Shown here one piece after another: positions 1 through 7,185 of a stretch of DNA of 23,692 bases. Made by a program: the position numbers and the translations under genes. The first letter of the stretch is position 1. The number at the start of each line of letters is the position of its first letter. Below the pieces are notes generated by a model, which saw only the letters and a program-made list of their open reading frames with translations, was not told the origin of the DNA and did not search any database. The DNA lies in the NCBI GenBank assembly GCA_041752455.1, contig JBGSWL010000158.1, forward strand, positions 1 through 23,692, given 5' to 3'. Origin of the DNA: JBGSWL01 sp041752455. GTDB taxonomy: Bacteria > Pseudomonadota > Alphaproteobacteria > Rhizobiales > Rhizobiaceae.

Positions 1-1043
1 GAAACCTGCGCCCGCACATCGATGATCGCCGTCACCGCGCCGCCGGCTTCGTGCACGGCATGGGCAGACGCATAGGCGCTGTCATTGTTGGTGAAGACCG
101 CGACACGGCGGCCGCAGACGACGCCGAAGATTTTGGCATAGGTCGCCGCCGCCGACGCCAGCATGACGCCGGGCCGGTCATTGCCCGGAAACACCAGCGG
201 CCGCTCGAATGCACCCGTCGCCAGCACCACATGCCCGGCGCGGATCACCCAATGGCGCTGGCGTGGCTCGCCGGGGCGGGGGGTGCGCTTGTGGTCGGCA
301 ACGCGTTCCAGCGCGGCCAGCACATTGCCGTCATACCAACCCCAGACGGTCGTGCGTGTCAGCACCGTCACACCGGCAGCGTCGAGCCGCTCCTTGTCGC
401 CTGCGGCAATTGCATGGGCGCTCATCTCGCAGAGAATGACACGGCCACCGGTTGCGGCTGCCGCCAGCGCGGCTTCGATGCCGGCGCTGCCACCGCCGAC
501 AACGAGGGTCTCGCAGAATGCGTTCATCCGCTCGTAGCGGCTGGTGTCGGCTTCCGTGCCCGCCCGGCCAAGACCGGCAGCGCGGCGGATCAGCGCCTCG
601 CAGAACATCCAGAAACGTGTGCCCTTGAGCGGCCCGATCACCGGGCCCATGAAGGTCTTGTAGTAGAAGCCTGCCGCCAGCGTCTTTCCGGCCAGTTGAT
701 TGATCGCCATCGCATCGAAGGAGAGCGACGGCCAGCGGTTCTGGCTTTCCACCGTCAGCCCGTCGAAAATCTCGATCTCGGTGGCGCGGACATTCGGCTC
801 GCGCGCGCCATCGCCGGACAGCACAGTGAAAAGCCCGTTCGGCTCGTCGGCACCGGCGGCCATGATGCCGCGCGGACGGTGATACTTGAACGAGCGGCCG
901 ACCAGCATTTCGCCCGATGCGATCAGCGAGGCAGCGAGTGTCTCGCCTGCAATGCCAGAATAGCGGCGGCCATCGACGGTGAAGATCACCTCGGAACCCG
1001 GCTTAATCGCGCGTGCTGCCGCCTGGCTGCGAAACCCGCTCAT
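1..1043 (-). CDS. soxA: Sarcosine oxidase alpha subunit, N-terminal part (runs off left edge)
   Basis: Large subunit of heterotetrameric sarcosine oxidase, which oxidatively demethylates sarcosine to glycine in the cytoplasm and passes the methyl carbon to tetrahydrofolate. Only the first 347 codons are present. The N-terminal ferredoxin-like fold contains FKYHRPRGIMAAGADEPNG near residues 52-70, as is typical of SoxA. An NAD/FAD Rossmann motif (VVGGGSAGIEAA) follows at about 181-192, and ATGAFERP and NDRPGVM near 265-285 are also family hallmarks. The ATG overlaps the soxD stop in an ATGA tetranucleotide, so translation is probably coupled. Oddity: the stretch after the first Rossmann beta-alpha-beta unit (RVILCEM to VTVLTRTTVWG) is about 25-30 residues shorter than I expect for SoxA. 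A divergent SoxA paralogue acting on another N-methyl amine is possible. The C-terminal GcvT domains and any soxG lie outside the window. Confidence 0.9.
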   Translation of the reverse strand, partial: MSGFRSQAAARAIKPGSEVIFTVDGRRYSGIAGETLAASLIASGEMLVGRSFKYHRPRGIMAAGADEPNGLFTVLSGDGAREPNVRATEIEIFDGLTVESQNRWPSLSFDAMAINQLAGKTLAAGFYYKTFMGPVIGPLKGTRFWMFCEALIRRAAGLGRAGTEADTSRYERMNAFCETLVVGGGSAGIEAALAAAATGGRVILCEMSAHAIAAGDKERLDAAGVTVLTRTTVWGWYDGNVLAALERVADHKRTPRPGEPRQRHWVIRAGHVVLATGAFERPLVFPGNDRPGVMLASAAATYAKIFGVVCGRRVAVFTNNDSAYASAHAVHEAGGAVTAIIDVRAQV

Positions 1044-1306
1044 GAGCGCGCCCCCAGCATTTCCGTCGCGCTGATCCCATGGGTCACGGTGTTGCGTGTC
1101 ACCTTGAGGAAGCGGCGGCAACCGCCTGCGTGCTGCCAGAGTTCGTCATGGTCGCCCAGCGGATTGGCCCGGTCGTAGACAAAGGCGTTCCAGGCGTTCT
1201 GGTCGCTCGAAGCCGGATCGGGACGCGCCAGCGCGTTGGCCGCATCGCCATGATAGGTGAACTCGGCAAGGTCGCGCGTTCCGCAATGCGGGCAGGCAAT
1301 ACGCAT
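1040..1306 (-). CDS. soxD: Sarcosine oxidase delta subunit
   Basis: An 88-residue small subunit of heterotetrameric sarcosine oxidase. The family binds zinc, and the expected ligands are visible: Cys5 and Cys8 in MRIACPHCG, and His59 and Cys63 in LWQHAGGCRRF. The following KVTRNT segment is also typical, and the length is normal for SoxD. The ATG at 1306 lies 2 nt after the soxB stop, and the stop overlaps the soxA start in ATGA, giving the standard soxB-soxD-soxA order in one transcript. The family's delta subunit sits on the alpha subunit, so it should be required for complex assembly rather than for catalysis. Confidence 0.95.
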   Translation of the reverse strand: MRIACPHCGTRDLAEFTYHGDAANALARPDPASSDQNAWNAFVYDRANPLGDHDELWQHAGGCRRFLKVTRNTVTHGISATEMLGARS

Positions 1307-1308
1307 GG

Positions 1309-2568
1309 TCAGTGCTTCCAGGGCGTTGCGCCCTGGCCTTTCTCGTCGATGACGGTGCCCTTGTGGAACCGCTGCAGGCTGTACTGCGCGTTCAGAGGAT
1401 GCGGTTCGTCGCGGGCGATGGTGTGGGCAAAGCAGAAGCCCGAGGCCGGCGTCGCCTTGAAGCCGCCATAGCACCAGCCGGTGTTCAGATACATGCCGGG
1501 CAGCGGTCCGGTGGTGATGATCGGCGAACCATCCATCGACATGTCCATGATGCCGCCCCAGGAGCGCAGCAGCCGCAATTTGGCAAAGGCGGGGAACATG
1601 GCGACAACTTCGCTCATCACGTCTTCGACGACCGGCAGGTTGCCGCGCTGGGCCCAGGAATTGTAACCGTCGATATCGCCGCCAAAGACCAGCGAACCCT
1701 TGTCGGACTGCGAAATGTAGAGATGCCCGCCGCCGAAGGTGACGACCGTATCGAGGCATGGCTTCAGGCTTTCGGACACGAAGGCCTGCAGCACATGGCT
1801 TTCGATCGGCAGCCGGTCGATGCCGGCGCGGCGCATCACTTCGCTGGTCGAACCGGCAACGGCGACGCCGACCTTCTTGGCCATGATCCGGCCGCGCGAT
1901 GTTTCGACGCCAATCACCCGGTCGCCGTCGCGCACAAATCCCGTCACTTCGCAGTTTTCGATGATATCGACACCGCGCTGGTCGGCGGCGCGTGCATAAC
2001 CCCATGCGACTGCATCGTGGCGGGCAGTGCCGGCGCGCGGCTGTTCGAGGCCACCCAGCACGGGCAGGCGCGCGCGGTCCGAAACGTCGAGCGCCGGCAT
2101 GCGGCGTTTGAGTTCATCGGGCCGCACGAAGCGCGCGTCGCCGCCTTGCAGGATCATCGAATTGCCGCGCCGTGCCGCTTCGTCTTCCTGCGCCGGGGTG
2201 TGGAACAGGTTGATGATCGAGCGCTGCGAGAACATCACGTTGTAGTTCAGGTCGTGTGACAGGTTTTCCCACAGCTTCAGAGAGTGCTCGTAGAACGGCA
2301 CATTGCCTTCCAGAAGATAGTTGGAGCGCACGATCGTCGTGTTGCGGCCGATATTGCCGGAGCCGAGCCAACCCTTTTCCAGCACCGCGACATTGGTGAT
2401 GCCGTGTTCCTTGGCCAGATAGTGCGCGGTCGAAAGCCCATGGCCGCCACCGCCGACGATGATCACATCGTAGGCCGGTTTTGGATCGGGCTTGCGCCAG
2501 GCCGGTTTCCAGCCCTTGTTTCCGCCAAGCGCCTGGCGGACGATTTCAAGCGCCGAGTAGCGCGCCAT
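1309..2568 (-). CDS. soxB: Sarcosine oxidase beta subunit
   Basis: A 419-residue FAD/FMN-binding beta subunit that carries the sarcosine-oxidising site of heterotetrameric sarcosine oxidase. The start MARYSALEIVRQAL is the usual SoxB N-terminus. An in-frame ATG at 2580 (MSIS) is an alternative, and neither start has a convincing Shine-Dalgarno. The dinucleotide-binding motif DVIIVGGGGHGLSTAHYLA lies near residues 34-52. TARHDAVAWG contains His184, corresponding to the histidine that carries covalent FMN in characterised SoxB. A late GWCYGGFKATPASGFCFAHT segment is also typical. It is the first gene of the minus-strand soxBDA operon. Its promoter should lie in the 153-bp gap shared with the divergent channel gene. 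Identification is secure; whether sarcosine is the only substrate is not shown. Confidence 0.95.
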   Translation of the reverse strand: MARYSALEIVRQALGGNKGWKPAWRKPDPKPAYDVIIVGGGGHGLSTAHYLAKEHGITNVAVLEKGWLGSGNIGRNTTIVRSNYLLEGNVPFYEHSLKLWENLSHDLNYNVMFSQRSIINLFHTPAQEDEAARRGNSMILQGGDARFVRPDELKRRMPALDVSDRARLPVLGGLEQPRAGTARHDAVAWGYARAADQRGVDIIENCEVTGFVRDGDRVIGVETSRGRIMAKKVGVAVAGSTSEVMRRAGIDRLPIESHVLQAFVSESLKPCLDTVVTFGGGHLYISQSDKGSLVFGGDIDGYNSWAQRGNLPVVEDVMSEVVAMFPAFAKLRLLRSWGGIMDMSMDGSPIITTGPLPGMYLNTGWCYGGFKATPASGFCFAHTIARDEPHPLNAQYSLQRFHKGTVIDEKGQGATPWKH

Positions 2569-2721
2569 GGATATGCTCATCTGCTGCTGTTGTGCGGCCC
2601 ATGTTGGCCAGAACCGGCGCGGGTTCAACCGCAATTTTACGCCGCCGATTTGTGCTGGTGCGACGGACCGCGTTGCAGTCCCCCGTCTTTTTCCTGCCGA
2701 CTTTTATGCTATGCCGCAGTC
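2569..2721. promoter_or_regulatory. Divergent intergenic region between soxB and the mechanosensitive channel gene
   Basis: These 153 bp separate two head-to-head genes and must hold both promoters. A CAG/CTG-rich run (2580-2593) lies at the soxB end, and an AT-richer patch containing TATGCT (2705-2710) lies just before the channel start. I cannot pair the latter with a convincing -35 box at normal spacing, so no promoter is called. Confidence 0.4.
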
Positions 2722-5205
2722 ATGCGCTTCCTTCGTTTCTTCATCGCCGCACTCGTTGTCCTGTTGCCGCTCACCGGAGCGTTCGCCCAACCTGTCGGCG
2801 ACGATGCCGTGCAGCGCATCGATGGCTTGCGCCGGGATGTCGAACGCATCGCGACCAATATCGAAGGCGTCGAGGATGATGCCCGGCTCGTTGCGCTCAG
2901 CGAACAGCTTGTCGCGATCCGCACACAGCTCATCCAGGCCGGCGTCCAGCTCTCGCCGCGCCTTGAGGAGATCAAGACCCGTCTCGACCAGATCGGACCG
3001 CCGCCGGCCGAAGGCGAGCCCGCCGAACCGGCGGCGCTTTCTGCCGAGCGCACCGCGCTGGCCGAGGAGCGGGCGCGCATCAACCAGTTGCTGGGCACGC
3101 TCGAAGAACAATCCATTTCCGCCAAGACCCTGACCGACCGGATCGCCGAAACGCGGCGTACGCTGTTCACCGACCAGCTCTCGCGCAGCTATGATCTGAC
3201 CGATGCCTTTGACACGGAACTGATCACCGACCTGTCGGAACGCTGGCAGGTGCTGGAACGGCGCGTCACCTCCTGGGTGACATTCACCTGGCGCACCAAA
3301 TCGACCGAGATGCTGGCGGGCGTCGCGCTGGTTCTGTTGGTGGCGCTGGGCGCGTTCTATTTCTTTCGCCGCACCGTCAAGGTGTGGATCCGGCGCGATA
3401 GCCAGCACGATGCTCCCGGCAGTTTTGCGCGGCTGACGACGGCGTTCTGGTATGTCCTGCTGCCGACGATCGTCACCTGGATTTCGCTGGGGGTGGCCGT
3501 TGCGGCGCTCAACCACATGGTTGTCCTGCGCGCCGACATCCTGCGGCTGCTTGCGACCGTTATCGTGTGCATTGCGGTGATTTCGCTGGTCTGGCGGCTG
3601 TCCGAGGCGGTGTTTTCGCCCGGCCTTCCCAATTGGCGGCTGATCCCGCTGACCGACCGCGCTGCGCGGGCGTTGAAGTTCATCGTGATCGCGATGGCGG
3701 TCGTGGTGATCGTCGATATTGCCATCACTGAAATCAACGGAATTGTCGGCACATCGCTGGCCGTCACGATTGCGCGCAGCCTGATTTCCAGCATTGCCAT
3801 CGGATTGCTGCTGCTGAGTGCCGGGTTCCTCAGGCCGTTCGGCGCCGAACCGGACGCGAGCGGTGGAACGGCGGCGGCTGAAGCCGCGGCCGAACCGGCT
3901 GCCACCGCGGCGAATGTCGTGACGACCGGGACCGCCCCATGGCCGCCCTATGTTCGCTGGCCGTTGCTGATCGCCGGCTTCACCATCATCGCGGCGGCGC
4001 TGCTCGGCTTCATCGGCTTTGCGCTTTTTGCCGCCCAGCAGATCGTCATCACCGGCGCCGTGATGGCCACCATGTATCTGGGCTATCTGGCCTCCAAGGC
4101 GATTGCCGGCGAAGACGCGTTTGCCAGCACAGGTCTCGGCCGGTGGCTGGAAAAGCGCTATGGCTGGGGCGAAGCGGCGCTCGACCAGGCCGGGCTTGCG
4201 GCGGGTCTGCTGCTCGGCCTGACCATGCTGTTTTTCGGCCTGCCGCTGATTGCCATGCTCTGGGGTTTCCAGTGGACCGAAATCCGCTCGTTCTCCTGGC
4301 AGGTTTTCACCGATATCCAGGTCGGTTCGATCCGCGTTTCCATTGCCGCGATCCTGATCGGCATTGCCCTGTTCATGGCAGGGCTCTGGGCGACCCGGCG
4401 GTTCCAGGCTTGGCTCGACGGCAGCGTGTTGCAGCGCGGCCGGGTCGAGGCGGGCGCCCGCAACTCGATCCGCAAGGCGCTCGGTTATGTCGGGATTGCG
4501 ATTGCCGCGCTGATCGGCGTTTCAGCGGCCGGTGTCGACCTCAGCCAGCTTGCTCTCGTCGCTGGTGCCCTGTCGCTCGGCATCGGCCTTGGCCTGCAGA
4601 ACATTGCGTCGAATTTCGTTTCCGGCCTCATCTTGCTGGCCGAACGCCCGTTCAAGGCCGGTGACATCATTGATGCCGGCGGATATTCCGGCACGGTCAA
4701 ATCCGTGAATGTGCGCGCCACGGAGATCGAGACATTCGATCGCAAGACGCTGATCCTGCCGAACTCGGAACTGATCAATTCGGCGGTGTCGAACTGGATG
4801 CACAAGTCGACTCAGGGGCGCGTGATGATCCCGGTCGGCGTTGCCTATGACAGCGATCCCAAGCAGGTGCGCGACCTGTTGCTGGAGATTGCCGAAGACC
4901 ATCCGCGGGTGCAGGCCAATCCGGCACCACTGGTCTCGTTCGAGAATTTCGGGGCGTCTTCGCTCGACTTCATCCTGTACTGCTATCTGGCGGACATCGG
5001 CTTCGGCCTTGCGGTGCGGACCGAGTTGCGCATTGCGATCTTCGAGCGCTTCAAGGCCGCCGGCATTGAATTCCCGTTCCCGCAAACCGATGTGAACATC
5101 AAGGTGACCCGCGGCGAAATGCGCGACGTGATGCGCGCTGCAAAGCCGGAGGGCGCGTTTGACGTTATCGAGACCAGCAAGCGCCGCACGTTGGAAGATG
5201 ACTAA
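2722..5205 (+). CDS. MscS-family mechanosensitive channel with N-terminal DUF3772
   Basis: An 827-residue inner-membrane protein. The start at 2722 gives a signal peptide (MRFLRFFIAALVVLLPLTGAFA). Residues about 25-200 form a charged, coiled-coil-like periplasmic region matching DUF3772 (LRRDVERI, LSPRLEEIKTRLDQIGP). Many transmembrane segments follow, with an Ala-rich linker near 375-405. The MscS pore helix and beta domain begin near residue 600: LSLGIGLGLQNIASNFVSG, then LAERPFKAGDIID and a TVKSVNVRATEIETFDRKTL segment. This is the conserved pore-lining TM3 and the start of the cytoplasmic vestibule. Large MscS proteins of this type are thought to open under hypo-osmotic stress. Its placement opposite soxBDA might reflect osmolyte metabolism, but that is only an inference. 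No terminator is evident after its stop. Confidence 0.93.
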   Translation: MRFLRFFIAALVVLLPLTGAFAQPVGDDAVQRIDGLRRDVERIATNIEGVEDDARLVALSEQLVAIRTQLIQAGVQLSPRLEEIKTRLDQIGPPPAEGEPAEPAALSAERTALAEERARINQLLGTLEEQSISAKTLTDRIAETRRTLFTDQLSRSYDLTDAFDTELITDLSERWQVLERRVTSWVTFTWRTKSTEMLAGVALVLLVALGAFYFFRRTVKVWIRRDSQHDAPGSFARLTTAFWYVLLPTIVTWISLGVAVAALNHMVVLRADILRLLATVIVCIAVISLVWRLSEAVFSPGLPNWRLIPLTDRAARALKFIVIAMAVVVIVDIAITEINGIVGTSLAVTIARSLISSIAIGLLLLSAGFLRPFGAEPDASGGTAAAEAAAEPAATAANVVTTGTAPWPPYVRWPLLIAGFTIIAAALLGFIGFALFAAQQIVITGAVMATMYLGYLASKAIAGEDAFASTGLGRWLEKRYGWGEAALDQAGLAAGLLLGLTMLFFGLPLIAMLWGFQWTEIRSFSWQVFTDIQVGSIRVSIAAILIGIALFMAGLWATRRFQAWLDGSVLQRGRVEAGARNSIRKALGYVGIAIAALIGVSAAGVDLSQLALVAGALSLGIGLGLQNIASNFVSGLILLAERPFKAGDIIDAGGYSGTVKSVNVRATEIETFDRKTLILPNSELINSAVSNWMHKSTQGRVMIPVGVAYDSDPKQVRDLLLEIAEDHPRVQANPAPLVSFENFGASSLDFILYCYLADIGFGLAVRTELRIAIFERFKAAGIEFPFPQTDVNIKVTRGEMRDVMRAAKPEGAFDVIETSKRRTLEDD

Positions 5206-5315
5206 ATCATGTTCAGCCGGTGTTCAGACTGGCTGTGCGAAAAGCGGATAACAAACGAAGCCTGCCGGGTTGTCCGGGCGGGTTGAACAGAAGGCAGCCG
5301 CAAGGCTGACATGTC

Positions 5316-5582
5316 ATGAAGAAGATTTTGGTTTCCACCCTGGTCGCCCTTGCTGCGATGACCGCTGCCGCCCAGGCGGCCAGCGTCACCAACAAGGATG
5401 CCGAAGCCCGCGCGATCGTCGTGACCGAAGACGGCGTCAAGAGCGAGATCGTGCTTGGTGCCGGCGAGACGGCCACGTTCTGTGCCGCCGGTTGCTTCGT
5501 CACCCTCCCGAACGGTGACCGTGCTGCTCTGACAGGCGCCGAAGTTGTCGACATCGTTGATGGTGGTGCCGTCATCAACTGA
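5316..5582 (+). CDS. Small exported hypothetical protein with a CxxxC pair
   Basis: An 88-residue protein of unknown function. Residues 1-21 form a clear Sec signal peptide (MKKILVSTLVALAAMTAAAQA), probably cleaved after AQA, leaving about 67 residues in the periplasm. The mature part is acidic and rich in Val, Ala and Gly. It contains Cys56 and Cys60 (TFCAAGCFVTLPNGDRA), which could form a disulfide. The predicted fold is mostly beta, ending VVDIVDGGAVIN. The gene lies 110 nt after the channel gene and ends 32 nt before a strong terminator, so it may be the last gene of that transcript or have its own promoter. An upstream ATG at 5311 is out of frame and stops at once. I do not recognise a named family. 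Confidence 0.8.
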   Translation: MKKILVSTLVALAAMTAAAQAASVTNKDAEARAIVVTEDGVKSEIVLGAGETATFCAAGCFVTLPNGDRAALTGAEVVDIVDGGAVIN

Positions 5583-5614
5583 GCCAATTTGGCGAAAATT
5601 GTCGTGATTTTCTC

Positions 5615-5644
5615 AACCGGCCGTTAACCCAACGGCCGGTTTTT
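5615..5644 (+). terminator. Strong intrinsic terminator after the 88-residue protein gene
   Basis: A perfect 11-bp inverted repeat (AACCGGCCGTT at 5615-5625 and AACGGCCGGTT at 5631-5641) encloses the 5-nt loop AACCC. The stem runs directly into TTTTT (5640-5644). It separates the channel/small-protein unit from the large operon that follows. Confidence 0.93.
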
Positions 5645-5736
5645 CTGTTAGTTTACGCTACGTTAACCTAGACCTTTCACCGACTTTCCGACCTTCGCAC
5701 CCTATGTTTTCGCACTGAGAGCGGAGACCGAAAACC
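5645..5736 (+). promoter_or_regulatory. Leader and presumed promoter region of the polyprenyl-pentose operon
   Basis: These 92 bp between the terminator and the operon start should contain the operon promoter. The region is AT-richer than its surroundings (TTAGTTTACGCTACGTTAAC at 5648-5667). I cannot assign -35/-10 boxes with confidence. A Shine-Dalgarno GGAG (5723-5726) sits 10 nt before the ATG at 5737 and supports that start. Confidence 0.45.
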
Positions 5737-7185
5737 ATGGATGCGCGCGTAGATGACAATGCAATCGTGCTTGCCGTCGATCTCGATGGCACCCTGATTG
5801 CCGGTGATCTTTTGTGGGAGTGCCTGTTCCAGGCCATCCGCGCCAATCCGCTCGTCGTCTTCCTGCTGCCGCTCTGGCTGTGGCGTGGCAAGGCCCATTT
5901 CAAGCATCAGGTCTTTTCGCGCGTCACTCTCGATCCGCAGGCGTTGGCGTATCGCCCGGAAGTGCTGGCGTTCTTGCAAACGCAGAAGGAGCGTGGACGC
6001 CACATTGTGCTGGCAACTGCGAGTGACCGCCGCAAGGCGTCCCAGATTGCGAACCATCTCGGCTTGTTCGATGCCGTGCACGGGTCCGACGAAACCACAA
6101 ACCTGCGCGCTGAAGCCAAGCGCAATCTGCTGGTCGATGCGCACGGCGAAGCGGGTTTTGACTATATCGGCAACAGCCGGGATGACGTGGTGATCTTTTC
6201 GGCCGCACGCCGCGCGCATCTCGTTGCGCCCGACAGGGCGGCCCGCGAGTGGGCAACCGCCCATGGCGGCGACGTGATTGTCGATACGCGCAAGGTCGGA
6301 CTTGGCGACATGGCGCGCATGCTGCGCGTCCACCAATGGGCCAAGAATGCGCTTATTGCGGTGCCGGCGATCCTCGATCACCGGATCTTTGATCCCAATG
6401 TCATCGTCACGCTGATCGGCGCGTTTCTGGCGTTCAGCCTGCTGGCATCGTCGGTCTACATCTTCAACGACCTGTTCGACCTGCCGCTCGACCGGCGCCA
6501 CAAGACCAAGTGCAAGCGTCCGCTCGCCGCCGGGCTGATCGATCCGGCAACCGGGGTCAAGCTCGGCTTCGGCCTTGTCGCCCTGTCGCTGGCGATCACG
6601 GCGCTTTTGCCGGTGATGTTTGCCATCGTGCTGGGCGTCTATCTCATTGCGACCACCGCCTATTCGCTGCGCATCAAGCGCTGGCTGCTGCTTGATGTTC
6701 TGACCCTTGCCGGCCTCTACACCGTGCGCGTGATCGCCGGCATGGCAGCGGTCTCTGCCGAGCCGTCCTACTGGCTGCTCGCCTTCTCGGTGTTCTTCTT
6801 CCTGTCTCTGGCCTTTGTGAAGCGTTACGTCGAGCTCGACCAAGCCTCGATCCCGGAAAAGGAACGCCTGTCAGGCCGTGGCTATCGTCCGGAAGACAAA
6901 GACGTCATTGCGCAAGCCGGCATGGCGTCGGGCTTTTCGGCGATCGTCGTCCTGTCGCTCTATCTCGACTCGGAAGCGGTGCACGGCCTCTACGCGCAGC
7001 CATGGATGCTGTGGCCGCTGGCGCCGCTGGTTCTCTACATCATCATGCGCATCTGGATCTTGGCGCGCCGCGCCGAGTTTAACGACGATCCTGTCGTGTT
7101 CATTGTCACCGACTGGCGCAGCCAGATCATGATCGCGCTGGGCGCGCTGTTGATGGTGTTTGCCGGTACGTTTGGTCATGTCTGA
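5737..7185 (+). CDS. HAD phosphatase-UbiA fusion, decaprenyl-phosphate phosphoribosyltransferase-like
   Basis: A 482-residue two-domain protein. Residues 1-185 are a HAD hydrolase: DLDGT (15-19) supplies the catalytic Asp pair, ATASD (93-97) is motif II, and YIGNSRDD (143-150) is the acidic motif IV. Residues about 190-482 are a polytopic UbiA prenyltransferase. It has RVHQWAKN (197-204), the diphosphate/Mg motif NDLFDLPLDRRH (244-255) followed by KCKRPLAAG, and a second motif around YSLRIKRWLLLD (309-320). The UbiA half resembles mycobacterial Rv3806c, which joins PRPP to decaprenyl phosphate to give 5-phosphoribosyl-decaprenyl phosphate. The HAD half may remove the 5-phosphate, which would unite two steps in one membrane-bound polypeptide. 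It is the first gene of the operon and overlaps the next by 8 nt. The polyprenol length and the phosphatase substrate are inferences. Confidence 0.85.
   Translation: MDARVDDNAIVLAVDLDGTLIAGDLLWECLFQAIRANPLVVFLLPLWLWRGKAHFKHQVFSRVTLDPQALAYRPEVLAFLQTQKERGRHIVLATASDRRKASQIANHLGLFDAVHGSDETTNLRAEAKRNLLVDAHGEAGFDYIGNSRDDVVIFSAARRAHLVAPDRAAREWATAHGGDVIVDTRKVGLGDMARMLRVHQWAKNALIAVPAILDHRIFDPNVIVTLIGAFLAFSLLASSVYIFNDLFDLPLDRRHKTKCKRPLAAGLIDPATGVKLGFGLVALSLAITALLPVMFAIVLGVYLIATTAYSLRIKRWLLLDVLTLAGLYTVRVIAGMAAVSAEPSYWLLAFSVFFFLSLAFVKRYVELDQASIPEKERLSGRGYRPEDKDVIAQAGMASGFSAIVVLSLYLDSEAVHGLYAQPWMLWPLAPLVLYIIMRIWILARRAEFNDDPVVFIVTDWRSQIMIALGALLMVFAGTFGHV

Noticed and set aside
51..1178. Long plus-strand open frame of 375 codons opposite soxA
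   Set aside because: It lies opposite well-matched SoxA sequence; the translation is low-complexity Arg/Ala/His-rich with no domain. It is a high-GC shadow.
1312..2259. Plus-strand open frame of 315 codons opposite soxB
   Set aside because: Antisense to clear SoxB sequence with no recognisable motif.
2284..2721. N-terminal extension of the mechanosensitive channel upstream of 2722
   Set aside because: It would run antisense through the 5' part of soxB, and the ATG at 2722 gives a proper signal peptide.
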